DNA of 64,000 nt from Phycisphaerales bacterium (GTDB lineage: Bacteria > Planctomycetota > Phycisphaerae > Phycisphaerales > SM1A02): the NCBI GenBank assembly GCA_009691705.1, contig SIAR01000001.1, forward strand, positions 105,866 to 169,865, given 5' to 3'. This document shows, piece after piece, positions 17,106 to 26,575 of this stretch. The stretch's first letter is position 1; every line of letters begins with the position of its first letter. The position numbers and the translations under genes were made by a program. The notes under the pieces were generated by a model. The model was not told the origin of the DNA. It worked only from the letters and a program-made list of their open reading frames with translations, and did no database searches.

Positions 17106-17146
17106 CGTTCGGCGAGTCTACGCACCACCGGCGATACTCTGAAGCG

Positions 17147-18187
17147 ATGACCGCGCGTGTGATCTTAGGAATCGAAAGCAGTTGCGACGAGACGTCTGCG
17201 GCACTTGTGCGCGTCGCGGGCGAGTCGCTGCAGGTTCTCGCGTGCAACACCGCATCGCAAGACGAACTGCACGCCGAGTACCGCGGTGTTGTTCCAGAGA
17301 TTGCGAGCCGTGCCCATCTTGATCGCATCATTCCGGTCGTTCGCAGTGCCTGCGCGGAAGCGCGAGTTTCGTTGCAACAACTCGCCGGAGTTGCGGTGGG
17401 GCATCGACCCGGTCTCATTGGATCGCTTCTCGTGGGAGTCAGCGCTGCCAAGTCGCTCGCGTGGGGGCTGAACGTTCCATTCGTTGGAGTGGATCACGTG
17501 CTGGCACATCTGATCGCCGGATTGCTCGATCACCCGCCGCTGGTCTGGCCGGCGATCGGACTCGTCGCATCGGGAGGACACACAAGTCTCTTTCGGATGC
17601 AGTCGCCACTCGACATCGCTCTGATCGGCGCGACCATCGATGATGCAGCGGGCGAAGCGTTCGACAAGGGCGCAGCGATCCTCGGCATCGGTTATCCAGG
17701 AGGTGCGAGTCTCGACGCGGTTGCCGAGGCGGGAGATGCCGCGCGCATTCCTCTCCCGATCACACGCCTGCCATCGCTCGATTTCTCGTTCAGCGGCGTC
17801 AAGACTGCGCTCGCACTTGCCGCAAAGAATCCAGAGCATGCCCACCGCACAGCTGACCTCGCGGCATCCTTTCGGCGCGTCATCATCGCGCAAGTGCTGC
17901 GCAATCTCGGCCGCGCCCTCGACGAGTACCCCGCCGCAACCGTGCTGGTCGGCGGCGGAGTCGCAGCGAATCGACTGCTTCGAAGGGATGCCGCCGCCTT
18001 GTGCCTCGAGCGTGGCGTCGCGCTTCGCATCGCAGATCCGCGCTGGTGCACTGACAACGCGGCGATGATCGCAGGCGCTGGAGCACTTCGCATCGACCGC
18101 GGAGAATGTGATGGATGGGATATGACGGCCCAGCCACTCTCGGCACTCGCGCGCGGACGGCGGGGTCCTCAAGCACGAATCCAATGA
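17147..18187 (+). CDS. tsaD: tRNA N6-adenosine threonylcarbamoyltransferase TsaD
   Basis: 346 residues from ATG 17147. The N-terminus [16 protein letters not shown] and the segment [17 protein letters not shown] are diagnostic, followed by the metal-binding HVLAH (in [11 protein letters not shown]), the ASGGHTSL loop, and the C-terminal [12 protein letters not shown] and [13 protein letters not shown]. TsaD moves the threonylcarbamoyl group onto A37 of ANN-decoding tRNAs, working with TsaB/TsaE, which are not seen here. The stop overlaps the ATG of the next gene by four bases. Confidence 0.97.
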   Translation: MTARVILGIESSCDETSAALVRVAGESLQVLACNTASQDELHAEYRGVVPEIASRAHLDRIIPVVRSACAEARVSLQQLAGVAVGHRPGLIGSLLVGVSAAKSLAWGLNVPFVGVDHVLAHLIAGLLDHPPLVWPAIGLVASGGHTSLFRMQSPLDIALIGATIDDAAGEAFDKGAAILGIGYPGGASLDAVAEAGDAARIPLPITRLPSLDFSFSGVKTALALAAKNPEHAHRTADLAASFRRVIIAQVLRNLGRALDEYPAATVLVGGGVAANRLLRRDAAALCLERGVALRIADPRWCTDNAAMIAGAGALRIDRGECDGWDMTAQPLSALARGRRGPQARIQ

Positions 18188-18738
18188 GTGATAATCCCCC
18201 GTTCATCGACCCGAACTCGATCTTGGTATCCGGCGCACATCCCGCGCGCAGCGACGAGTTCTCGCTCTTGCGGGAATGCACGTTTACAACTGGGCGCGTC
18301 TCGGGTCCTGGTGGTCAACATCGCAACCGGGTCGAAACGGCAGTGTTCATCACCCACACCCCAACGGGTGTTGCAACGCAAGGCACCGAGCGCAGAAGTC
18401 AGATCGAAAACCGCGCGGCGGCAATCAAGCGGTTGCGCCTCTGTCTCGCAGTGCAAGTGCGCGCCCGACCCGCGCTGCCGATTGCGGCGAGCGCTCTGTG
18501 GTGCACACGACGGCGCGATCGTCGCCTCGTGATTGCGGCAGAGCATTCGGATTACCCAGCACTCCTCGCCGAGGCTCTCGACCTGGTGACATCGATGCGC
18601 TTCGACGTCGCAGGCGCCGCGGCGCTCTTGGACATTTCCACAAGCCAACTCGTGCGATTGATTCGCATGAATAAGGCGGCTGGGGCAATCTTCACCGCCG
18701 GACGCAAGAGCGCGGGTTTGCGTCCATTGAGTGATTGA
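18184..18738 (+). CDS. Release-factor-like peptidyl-tRNA hydrolase domain protein (GGQ)
   Basis: 184 residues from ATG 18184, overlapping tsaD by ATGA. The class I release factor domain 3 is clear: [29 protein letters not shown], with the catalytic GGQ at about residues 44-46. No stop-codon recognition domain precedes it, so it is a short RF-like protein of the ArfB/RF-H kind, likely involved in rescue of stalled ribosomes. Unlike ArfB it continues with about 90 residues containing a helical segment ([25 protein letters not shown]) that looks helix-turn-helix-like and a C-terminal basic stretch. Coupled to tsaD, so both gene products concern translation. Confidence 0.8.
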   Translation: MSDNPPFIDPNSILVSGAHPARSDEFSLLRECTFTTGRVSGPGGQHRNRVETAVFITHTPTGVATQGTERRSQIENRAAAIKRLRLCLAVQVRARPALPIAASALWCTRRRDRRLVIAAEHSDYPALLAEALDLVTSMRFDVAGAAALLDISTSQLVRLIRMNKAAGAIFTAGRKSAGLRPLSD

Positions 18739-18759
18739 GTTCTGCGCTACCGTAGGGCG

Positions 18760-19959
18760 ATGATCGATTGTTCCCAGTTGAAATCGCTCATCGCGCGTGA
18801 ACTCCCCTCACTGATCGCATTGCGTCACGATCTGCATGCGCACCCAGAACTTGGACTCGAAGAACACCGCACCTCGCAGGTGATTCAGCGCGAACTAGCG
18901 GCCGCAGAAGTGGCCTTCGTCGCGCAGGTTGGCGGCGGCACTGGAGTCATCGGACATCTCCCCGGCGGCGCCGCAAAGGCAGTTGCGTTGCGCGCCGACA
19001 TTGATGCCCTGCCAATCACAGAAGAGACCCGACTCCCCTACGCATCAACCTATGCGGGAGTCATGCATGCCTGCGGTCACGATGGACACACGACGATTCT
19101 CATCGGTGCAGCGCGCGTGCTTGCCAAACTCGCGGCGCAGAAGCCGCTTCCGCGCCCCGTGACGTTTGTCTTTCAACCGGCCGAAGAGAATCTCGGTGGA
19201 GCCTCGCGGATGATTGCCGATGGTTGCCTCACCGGCCGCATCGGTCCTGCGGTGAGCGATATCTACGCACTGCACGCTTGGCCGTGGCTCCCGCTGCATA
19301 CGGTTGGAGTTCGTGTTGGACCGATCCTCGCTTCGACCGATTCATTTACAGTTCATGTGCGTGGTCGGGGATCGCACGCCGCGTGGCCGCATCTCGCTCA
19401 CGATCCAGCCATCGCACTTGCTGCAATCGTGACCGCCCTGCAAACAATTGTGAGTCGAACGGTCGATCCGACCCACGCGGTCGTGGTCTCAATCTGCACG
19501 ATTCGCGCTGGAAATACGTTCAATGTGATCGCTGAGGATGGCATCCTGCAAGGCACTTTGCGCACGCTCGATCTCGCCGATCGCACCCACGCGATTGAAC
19601 GCATTCATCACATCACCCACCACGGTGCGCGCATGCACGGTTGCGAGGCAACTGTCGATTTCAAGACCGGGTGCGCTGCCACCGTGAATGATGCAACCGC
19701 TACTGAGCAGGTGCGCGCCGCTGTGCGAGACGTCTCTGGAACAACGCTTGTGGAAATGCCAGTCGCATTCATGGGTGGGGAAGACTTTGCTTCCTATGGC
19801 GAACGTGTGGCTGCGAGTTTCTTTCTGCTCGGCATTCAAGCGAACGATGCCTCTGCTCTGTCCGCGTTGCACCATCCGACATTCGACTTCAATGATGATG
19901 CCATTGGCGACGGCGTTGAGACGATGTGTCGCATCGCACTGGGCTCGCCGGGGCGTTGA
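18760..19959 (+). CDS. M20 family amidohydrolase (N-acyl-amino-acid hydrolase type)
   Basis: 399 residues. The M20D core is present: LRHDLHAHPELGLEEHRT at the start, ALRADIDALPITEET, MHACGHDGHTTILIGAA (metal ligands Cys/His), FQPAEENLGGASRMI, and later GRGSHAAWPHLAHDP from the dimerisation lid and MGGEDFASYGE (metal ligand Glu). Such enzymes deacylate N-acyl or indole-conjugated amino acids or hippurate; the substrate is not resolved here. It follows the release-factor-like gene by 21 bases. Confidence 0.92.
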   Translation: MIDCSQLKSLIARELPSLIALRHDLHAHPELGLEEHRTSQVIQRELAAAEVAFVAQVGGGTGVIGHLPGGAAKAVALRADIDALPITEETRLPYASTYAGVMHACGHDGHTTILIGAARVLAKLAAQKPLPRPVTFVFQPAEENLGGASRMIADGCLTGRIGPAVSDIYALHAWPWLPLHTVGVRVGPILASTDSFTVHVRGRGSHAAWPHLAHDPAIALAAIVTALQTIVSRTVDPTHAVVVSICTIRAGNTFNVIAEDGILQGTLRTLDLADRTHAIERIHHITHHGARMHGCEATVDFKTGCAATVNDATATEQVRAAVRDVSGTTLVEMPVAFMGGEDFASYGERVAASFFLLGIQANDASALSALHHPTFDFNDDAIGDGVETMCRIALGSPGR

Positions 19960-20018
19960 GCGAGTGCAACCTATCTTTTTCTGTTGATTCAAGCAGTTTC
20001 GACCGATAGCCTCTATGC

Positions 20019-22295
20019 ATGCGTTTCCGCCCCATCAGTTGTGCCCTCCTTGCTTTCGCAGCAACGTCATCACTCTCTGCTGCGGATGAACCACGCGCGC
20101 GCCCGGCAGCGCCCGCCCCGAAAGCCCAGTTGCCGCACGTTGTTTCGCTCGCTTCGCCGCTCGTACGCAGCGCGACTCAAAGCGGCGTTGCTCAGCATCT
20201 GCGCGATGCCGTGAGCGCTATTGAAATCGACGAACAACTTTGGAAAGCACTTTGTGACCACAACGACGTGCTCGTGCGAGACGTTCCAATCGGTCCAACG
20301 CGCACCGAATCGTTCGTGCTGCACCGCGTTGATCCATTTGCACAAGAACCACTCTGCGTCGCCGCGCATCTCAACGATGACGGCAGCGTGACCGAGCGAC
20401 CAATCGCGCTTCCATCCATTGAGTGCTTTGTGGGATCGCTCGTAAACAAGCCAGACTCGCGCGTGCTGCTCTCGCGCGGCGAGGGATTTCTCGCTGGATA
20501 TGTGCAGTGCGATGGACAGACTTCCGTGATATCAAGTGGTCGCCTCGGCACCGAGGGACCGATCGTTTCGTACACGATGGACGATCTGCCTCCCGGAACA
20601 TTTGCCCCCCTCGCGTGGAGTTGCGAGGCACTGCTTCCCCCCAACAATGCCGGTGGTGGTGGTGATGAAGGTGGCCTCGCTGGCAATCAACCCTGTCGAC
20701 AATCGCGAATCGCCGTCGACACAGACGTCGAATTACTTGCGCTCTTCAACAACAATCCGAATGCCGCGCTTGGATACATCGGCACACTCTTCGCGGCGAT
20801 CGCCGACATCTACTCCCGCGATACGAACTTTCGCCCTTCCGCTTGCTACATCCGCCTCTGGCCCGATGGCACCGACCCTTGGACTGCAACGAGCACCTCC
20901 GCGCAACTCCCCGAGTTTCAAGGTCACTGGGAGTCAACGGCTCCGTTCATGAATCGCAATTCGGCGGCTCTGCTCTCGGGTCGCGGACTCGGAGGCGGAA
21001 TCGCATGGCTCAATGCGGGATGCGGCATCTACGGCTACTCGGTAAGCGCGAATCTTGGCGGATCATTCCCGTATCCGCTTGTCGACAACAGCGGCGCAAA
21101 CTGGGACATCATGGTTTTCGCCCATGAACTCGGCCACAATTACGGTGCCCCCCATACCCACAGTTACACGCCACCGGCCGATGGATGCGGGTCGAATCCC
21201 CAAGATTGCGCCGCTGCGACTGCTGATCTGGGCACAATCATGAGCTACTGCCACATCTGCCCTGGCGGAATGGCGAACATCAATTTGCATTTTCATGCTT
21301 TCAGCGTGGACAGCATCAGCGGTTACCTCAATGCCGCGACATGCGGATTCTCTGCGGTGGCACAGCCACCCGTCGCAGTGCCAGACCGCGTAACCGCCAT
21401 GAGCGGTGCAGTCGTTGACATCGATGTACTCGCGAATGATTTGCGATTCAATTGCGAGACGACGACCCTTGCGAGTCTCACCCAACCTGCGCAAGGTGGT
21501 TCAGTTGTCATTGTTGCCGGCGCTGGTCCCCAAGGCCGAGCAATTGCCCGTCTCACTCCCCCCGCTGGGTCAGTTGCGAACGTTTCATTCTCCTACTTGG
21601 TGAGTGAGGCGAGCGGCGACTTCGCCAGTGCGCAAATCGATGTCGATTTCCTCACCTTTCGCGTTCCAGAAAACCCAACGGGCGATTCTCCCGGAGTCGC
21701 TGCCGCGTACTACGTGACCGCAACGCAGACGATGCTTCCTGACTTCACGACCCTCACCCCGTACGCATCGAATTCGGTTGCACAACTCTCTTACGCCAGC
21801 ACGGGAGGCAACTTTGCGTCGAGCGGACGGGCCGACGATGTTGGCGCTGTTTTCACAGGATGGATTTCAGTTCCGACCTCAGGCGCCTGGACCTTTTACA
21901 CAAACTCCGACGATGGATCGCGCCTGTTGATCGGCGAGACAGTCGTTGTCCTCAACGATGGACTCCATGGGATGGTCGAGAACAGTGGCGTGATCGCGCT
22001 CGGCGCTGGCAAGCACGCGATTCGCACCGAGTTCTTCGAGCGCGGCGGTGGCGCGGGACTCATCGTCTCGTGGTCTGGTCCTGGAATTGCAAAGTCAGTG
22101 ATCCCAACGTCAGCCTGGACCAAGGGTGGAGTTGTAAATCGCGCCGACATCAACCGTGATGGAATCGTCAACAGCGCCGATCTCGCAGCACTGCTTTCGA
22201 TGTGGAACAGCACCACACCGGCGGGCGACATCAATCAAGATGGACTCGTCGACGCGGTCGATCTCGGCCTGTTGCTTAGTAAATGGACTCCCTGA
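20019..22295 (+). CDS. Secreted reprolysin-like zinc metalloprotease with PA14 and dockerin-like domains
   Basis: 758 residues. A signal peptide (ISCALLAFAATSSLSAAD) is followed by a propeptide-like region (about 30-210) and a metalloprotease domain (about 230-440) with the zinc motif HELGHNYGAPH and the Met-turn candidate IMSYCH. Next comes a cadherin/tandem-like region (PDRVTAMSGAVVDIDVLANDL), then a PA14 domain (about 560-700: GWISVPTSGAWTFYTNSDDGSRLLI, GKHAIRTEFFERGGGAGL). The C-terminus has two dockerin-like calcium loops (DINRDGIVNSADLAALLSMW, DINQDGLVDAVDLGLLLSKW). It probably degrades extracellular protein or carbohydrate-linked material at the cell surface. It is convergent with transaldolase, seven bases apart. 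Confidence 0.88.
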   Translation: MRFRPISCALLAFAATSSLSAADEPRARPAAPAPKAQLPHVVSLASPLVRSATQSGVAQHLRDAVSAIEIDEQLWKALCDHNDVLVRDVPIGPTRTESFVLHRVDPFAQEPLCVAAHLNDDGSVTERPIALPSIECFVGSLVNKPDSRVLLSRGEGFLAGYVQCDGQTSVISSGRLGTEGPIVSYTMDDLPPGTFAPLAWSCEALLPPNNAGGGGDEGGLAGNQPCRQSRIAVDTDVELLALFNNNPNAALGYIGTLFAAIADIYSRDTNFRPSACYIRLWPDGTDPWTATSTSAQLPEFQGHWESTAPFMNRNSAALLSGRGLGGGIAWLNAGCGIYGYSVSANLGGSFPYPLVDNSGANWDIMVFAHELGHNYGAPHTHSYTPPADGCGSNPQDCAAATADLGTIMSYCHICPGGMANINLHFHAFSVDSISGYLNAATCGFSAVAQPPVAVPDRVTAMSGAVVDIDVLANDLRFNCETTTLASLTQPAQGGSVVIVAGAGPQGRAIARLTPPAGSVANVSFSYLVSEASGDFASAQIDVDFLTFRVPENPTGDSPGVAAAYYVTATQTMLPDFTTLTPYASNSVAQLSYASTGGNFASSGRADDVGAVFTGWISVPTSGAWTFYTNSDDGSRLLIGETVVVLNDGLHGMVENSGVIALGAGKHAIRTEFFERGGGAGLIVSWSGPGIAKSVIPTSAWTKGGVVNRADINRDGIVNSADLAALLSMWNSTTPAGDINQDGLVDAVDLGLLLSKWTP

Positions 22296-22302
22296 CGACT
22301 GA

Positions 22303-23385
22303 CTAACTTGCGAGGGCCGCGCTCTTGGTCTCGATGTTCGCGATGAGATCGATCCAACTCTTGTTGAATGAATCGCGTCCTTCAATCTGCAACTCGGCGG
22401 CGCAAACTTTCAAGTCGATGCCTGCTTTGGTCACAGTATCAAGCACTGCGCGCCACGAAACATCACTCGGAGCGAGCACCGACCCAATCGTCGTCGCCTT
22501 GCTTAGCGCAATAAGCGTCTCTTGTGGCATCGTGTTCACAGTGCGCGGCGAGGCCAGCCCCTCGACGTAAAGCGTCGGTGAGAGTGCTGGATCCTTTGTG
22601 CTGGTGCTCGCATAGAGGAGTCGCTGCGGACGAGCGCCTTTGGCTTCTAGCGCGAGCCAGCGGTCGGAGCAATACAAAGTGCAGTAGGCGTGATAGCAGG
22701 CGCGGCTCACGGCAATACCCACAGTGTTCTTCAATTCTGCGGGCAACTTTGGCGCGGTCTTGCGATCCCATCGTGAAACAAAAAGGCTCGCCACACTTGA
22801 AACGGCGCCTAGTGGGAGACCGGCGGCGGCGCGTCGTTCGAGTCCGCGTAGATATGCCTCAGCTGCAGCTGCAAAGTGCGCTTCAGAAAAGAGCAATGTG
22901 ACATTGATCGAAACTCCCGCCGCTATGAGTTCTTCGATCGCGGGCACTCCCTCTGGAGTTCCTGGAACCTTGATGAACAAGTTTGGGCGATTGGCACGCG
23001 CGTGTAAATCGATTGCTTGTGCGATCGTGGCCGCGGTGTCATTGGCGAGAAGCGGCGAGACTTCAAGCGAGACCCATCCATCGACCGATCCTGTTCGCTG
23101 CGCAACTGGCTTGAAGAGGTCGGCAGCACGGGTGAGATCTGAAATGGCGCACTCAAAGAAAATCTGTTCTGGCTTCATTCCTTTGGCAATGAGCGGACGA
23201 ATCTGCGCGTCGTAGTCATTGCTGCCGGTGATAGCCTTCTCAAAGATCGAGGGATTCGATGTCAGACCAACAACTGAGAGCTCCTTGATCCACGTCGCCA
23301 ATTGCCCAGAATCAAGCAGCTTTCGCGTGATATTGTCAAGCCAAATCGATTGCCCAGTCATTGCCAGTAGTGCAGTTGCGCGCAT
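22303..23385 (-). CDS. tal: Transaldolase
   Basis: 360 residues from ATG 23385, with GGAG six bases upstream. Motifs: SIWLDNITRKLL, VVGLTSNPSIFEKAI, GWVSLEVSPLLANDT, RPNLFIKVPGTPEGVPAIEELIAAGVSINVTLLFS (Schiff-base Lys in KVP) and QRLLYASTSTKDP. This is the longer TalA/B-like bacterial type, which moves a dihydroxyacetone unit in the non-oxidative pentose phosphate pathway. It diverges from pgi (64-base gap), linking two central sugar-phosphate genes to one control region. Confidence 0.96.
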   Translation of the reverse strand: MRATALLAMTGQSIWLDNITRKLLDSGQLATWIKELSVVGLTSNPSIFEKAITGSNDYDAQIRPLIAKGMKPEQIFFECAISDLTRAADLFKPVAQRTGSVDGWVSLEVSPLLANDTAATIAQAIDLHARANRPNLFIKVPGTPEGVPAIEELIAAGVSINVTLLFSEAHFAAAAEAYLRGLERRAAAGLPLGAVSSVASLFVSRWDRKTAPKLPAELKNTVGIAVSRACYHAYCTLYCSDRWLALEAKGARPQRLLYASTSTKDPALSPTLYVEGLASPRTVNTMPQETLIALSKATTIGSVLAPSDVSWRAVLDTVTKAGIDLKVCAAELQIEGRDSFNKSWIDLIANIETKSAALAS

Positions 23386-23449
23386 GCGAGTCTCCTTGAG
23401 CAGGAGGATAGCGACCGGAGAAATGACCGTTTGCGACTAGGCTCGCGAA

Positions 23450-25108
23450 ATGCCCGCAAACACGCCATCCATCCCGACTCAGAACGCTCTCACAGCACTT
23501 CCAGAGTGGAGGGCTCTTGAGACGCACCGCGCGCAAACGCACGCCACGCACCTGCGCGACCTGTTCGAGTCCGACTCAAATCGTGCGAAGGCGTTGAGCG
23601 TTGAGGGTCCTAGTGGGATGTTCATGGATTACTCCAAACAGCGCGTCACCACAGAGACGATGCGGTTGCTGCTCGACCTCGCCGAGGCGCGCGGCGTGCG
23701 CCCGCGAATTGCTGCGATGTTTCGGGGAGACAAGATCAACGTTACTGAAGAGCGGGCCGTCTTGCACATCGCATTGCGTGCGCCGCGCGATGCCCACATT
23801 GTTGTGGACGGCGTCGATGTTGTGCCAGCTGTGCACGAAGTTCTCGATGCGATGGGCGCTTTCGCTGATGCGGTGCGCAGCGGCGCCTGGAAAGGTCACA
23901 CCGGAAAGCGCATCCGCAATGTGATCAACATCGGCATCGGCGGCAGCGATCTTGGACCTGCGATGGCTTACGACGCACTGTGCGCCTACACGACGCGAGA
24001 GATTTCTTTTCGATTCGTCTCGAATGTTGATGCCACTGACTTTGCCGAAAAGACGCGCGACTGCGATCCAGCTGAAACGCTGTTCATCGTCTGCTCCAAG
24101 ACGTTTACGACCCTCGAAACGATGACAAACGCAAACACTGCGCGCGAGTGGGTGCTCAAGGGTCTCAGCGCAAATGACACGGCTGTCGCCAAGCACTTTG
24201 TCGCCGTCTCTACGAATGCCAAGAAAGTTCTCGCGTTCGGCATCGATACCGCGAACATGTTTGGATTCTGGGATTGGGTCGGCGGTCGCTACTCGATGGA
24301 CTCTGCCATTGGGCTCTCGACCATGATCGCCGTTGGACCCAAAGGCTTTCAAGAGATGCTCAGCGGCTTTCACGAAATGGACGAGCACTTTCGCACGGCT
24401 CCCTTTGCAACGAATCTGCCAGTCATCATGGCACTGGTTGGAATCTGGAATTCAAACTTCTTGGGATCGCAAACGCTCGCCGTGCTTCCTTACGATCAGT
24501 ACCTCGACCGCTTCAGTGCATACTTGCAGCAACTCGAGATGGAATCCAACGGCAAGCACGTGGCATTCGACGGTTCACGCGTGACGTGGGAGACCTGTCC
24601 GAGTGTTTGGGGACAGCCGGGCACGAATGGACAGCATGCCTTCTATCAAATGATCCACCAAGGGACGCGGCTCGTGCCGTGTGACTTCATCGCATTCTGT
24701 GAGCCGCTCAATGCAATTGGAGTGCATCAAGATCTTCTCATCGCCAACGTGCTGGCGCAGGCCGAGGCTCTGGCGTTTGGCAAGACGCTGCAAGAGGTCG
24801 AGGCAGAGGGATGCCCTGCCTGGCTCGCGCCGCACCGTCAATTCGATGGCAATCGCCCATCGACCACGATTCTGGCCAAACGGCTCACTCCCGCCGCACT
24901 CGGCCGACTCATTGCGCTCTACGAGCACAAGGTCTTCGTGCAAGGCACGATCTGGGGGATCAATTCGTTTGATCAATGGGGAGTTGAACTGGGAAAAGTG
25001 CTCGCGCAGCGCATCATTCCCGAACTATCTGGATCTGTCCCAACACCGGCGCACGACTCGAGCACTCAGCAGTTGATCACGCGCTACCGAACGGCGCGAG
25101 GTCGGTAG
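23450..25108 (+). CDS. pgi: Glucose-6-phosphate isomerase
   Basis: 552 residues, the long (E. coli-like) type. Motifs: [38 protein letters not shown] (sugar phosphate binding), [44 protein letters not shown] (catalytic Glu), [16 protein letters not shown] (catalytic His) and [13 protein letters not shown] (catalytic Lys). It interconverts glucose- and fructose-6-phosphate. Ends 11 bases before the convergent cysteine desulfurase gene. Confidence 0.97.
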   Translation: MPANTPSIPTQNALTALPEWRALETHRAQTHATHLRDLFESDSNRAKALSVEGPSGMFMDYSKQRVTTETMRLLLDLAEARGVRPRIAAMFRGDKINVTEERAVLHIALRAPRDAHIVVDGVDVVPAVHEVLDAMGAFADAVRSGAWKGHTGKRIRNVINIGIGGSDLGPAMAYDALCAYTTREISFRFVSNVDATDFAEKTRDCDPAETLFIVCSKTFTTLETMTNANTAREWVLKGLSANDTAVAKHFVAVSTNAKKVLAFGIDTANMFGFWDWVGGRYSMDSAIGLSTMIAVGPKGFQEMLSGFHEMDEHFRTAPFATNLPVIMALVGIWNSNFLGSQTLAVLPYDQYLDRFSAYLQQLEMESNGKHVAFDGSRVTWETCPSVWGQPGTNGQHAFYQMIHQGTRLVPCDFIAFCEPLNAIGVHQDLLIANVLAQAEALAFGKTLQEVEAEGCPAWLAPHRQFDGNRPSTTILAKRLTPAALGRLIALYEHKVFVQGTIWGINSFDQWGVELGKVLAQRIIPELSGSVPTPAHDSSTQQLITRYRTARGR

Positions 25109-25118
25109 CACACCGCCG

Positions 25119-26318
25119 TCACGGCATTGACTGCGAGAGTCGGCCCACGACATTCACAACGATGCGTGCCGCCGCAGTCATTTCTTGGCGTGTCGTGCTG
25201 CGTGAAAGCGAAAAGCGAACTGCACCATGGGCAAGTTCTGGAGCAACTCCCATCGCCAGAAGAACTGGGGATGGATCAAGCGACCCCGAAGAACATGCCG
25301 CCCCGGCCGAAGCGCACACTCCCGCCGATGAGAGTGCGACGACGATCGCTTCGGCCTGTAGATGGGCGAAAGCAATACAGCTCGTACTCCAAAGGCGCGC
25401 CCGGTCGCGACCAATGACGGTCGCCTTGGGAAGTGCAGCGCAGACCTCTGCTTCGAAGTCATCACGAAACGCAGCGCGCTCCCCCTGCTCATGCGGGGCA
25501 TTTGTCAGCCATTCCCGCGCCAGACGGGCAGCCACGCCGAGCCCACAAATCCCTGGCACATTCTCAGTTCCTCCGCGACGAAGTCGCTCTTGAGAGCCAC
25601 CGACTGAGAGTGGCTTCAGCGCAATTCCTCGCCGGCAGTAGAGGGCGCCCACCCCTTTCGCTCCATGAAACTTGTGCGCTGAAAGTGTGAGCAAATCAAC
25701 TGGCAGATCGCAGAGGTTGGTTGGCATTCGACCCACCAACTGCGTTGCATCGGTGTGAAATCGCACCCCATACAGACGGCAGAGCGCGGCAAGTTGCGCG
25801 ATGGGCTGCAACGCCCCTGTCTCATTGTTCGCCCACATGATTGAGAGAAGTGCGATCTCGCCATGACGCGCCATCAGCAGCCGTTCACACTCTTCGATAG
25901 CGACAACTCCATCGAGCGCGTCAAGCCACACGACTTCGCAACCTGCCTGCGCACACTCCCGAACAGCGGCGTGCTCAACTCGGGTCGTCACGACGACCGA
26001 CTGCCCAGATTGCCCCGCGAGGCTTCCGTGAATTGCCAGATTGCACGACTCAGTTCCGCCAGAAGTAAAAATGATCTCGCGCGCCGCACAGCCGATGAGG
26101 TCTGCGACTTCCTGCCGTGCCTCTTCGACTGCATGACGGGCCGATTTTCCAAAGTCATGAACGCTCGATGGATTTCCCCAGTTTTCTGCGAGTGCCTTCG
26201 ACACCGCCTCTATCACCGCCGCGGCTGGTTGCGTTGTGGCATTGTTGTCGAGATAGATCAAGTGCGAACTCTCGAACCCTTGAGGCAAACTGAGGCAAAC
26301 TGAGGCAAACTGCGGCAA
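25119..26318 (-). CDS. Cysteine desulfurase (NifS/IscS family)
   Basis: Up to 399 residues from ATG 26318; a TTG at 26261 gives 380 residues and begins exactly at the conserved IYLDNNATTQP. The longer start reads through the 10-bp tandem repeats and adds a low-information PQFASVCLSLPQ segment, so I suspect the TTG. Motifs: YLDNNATT, NWGNPSSVHDFGK, IIFTSGGTESCNLAIHG, HTDATQLVG, LTLSAHKFHGAKGVGALY (PLP-Lys), ASAGAACSSGSLDPS (active-site Cys). It releases sulfur from cysteine for Fe-S clusters or tRNA thiolation. No iscU or regulator is adjacent. Confidence 0.92.
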   Translation of the reverse strand: MPQFASVCLSLPQGFESSHLIYLDNNATTQPAAAVIEAVSKALAENWGNPSSVHDFGKSARHAVEEARQEVADLIGCAAREIIFTSGGTESCNLAIHGSLAGQSGQSVVVTTRVEHAAVRECAQAGCEVVWLDALDGVVAIEECERLLMARHGEIALLSIMWANNETGALQPIAQLAALCRLYGVRFHTDATQLVGRMPTNLCDLPVDLLTLSAHKFHGAKGVGALYCRRGIALKPLSVGGSQERLRRGGTENVPGICGLGVAARLAREWLTNAPHEQGERAAFRDDFEAEVCAALPKATVIGRDRARLWSTSCIAFAHLQAEAIVVALSSAGVCASAGAACSSGSLDPSPVLLAMGVAPELAHGAVRFSLSRSTTRQEMTAAARIVVNVVGRLSQSMP

Positions 26319-26330
26319 ACTGCGGCAAAC
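26281..26330. repeat. Five tandem 10-bp repeats (TGAGGCAAAC/TGCGGCAAAC)
   Basis: Three copies of TGAGGCAAAC are followed by two of TGCGGCAAAC, in perfect register. They sit in the start region of the cysteine desulfurase gene, between it and tRNA-Leu. Ten bases is close to one helical turn, so a DNA-binding role is possible, but replication slippage alone would also explain the array. Confidence 0.95.
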
Positions 26331-26368
26331 TCGGAGTCAGAGTCAACGTAAACGTCAGAGCAACCGAA

Positions 26369-26452
26369 TGCGGGCGAGAGGAATCGAACCTCCACGGGTT
26401 TTACCCCACAAGAACCTGAATCTTGCGCGTCTGCCAATTCCGCCACGCCCGC
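26369..26452 (-). tRNA. tRNA-Leu (anticodon CAG)
   Basis: A class II tRNA: acceptor arms GCGGGCG and CGCCCGC, D arm TGGCGGAATTGGCAGACGC, anticodon stem CAAGA/TCTTG with loop TTCAGGT (anticodon CAG), a variable arm GGGGTAAAACCCGT, T arm GGAGGTTCGATTCCTC, discriminator A. Confidence 0.96.
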
Positions 26453-26480
26453 GACGGGTCGAAAGTGTAGCAGGCGCACA

Positions 26481-26543
26481 GAAAAGAAAATGCCAGTCGG
26501 CGCGCTGGCCCGTGCATTCCTTGCACTCACCGCGCCGACTGGC
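26481..26543 (-). terminator. Rho-independent terminator of recA
   Basis: The arms GCCAGTCGGCGCG (26492-26504) and CGCGCCGACTGGC (26531-26543) pair perfectly over 13 bases. On the minus strand the stem is followed by a T-rich run (ATTTTCTTTTC, 26481-26491). The loop holds a second small hairpin (TGCAT/GTGCA region). It lies 32 bases after the recA stop and before tRNA-Leu. Confidence 0.88.
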
Positions 26544-26575
26544 GTCAACGTGTCAACCAGATCTTGTCGTTGAAC

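Noticed and set aside
26281..26330. Tandem repeats as a CRISPR array
   Set aside because: Units are 10 bases with no spacers.
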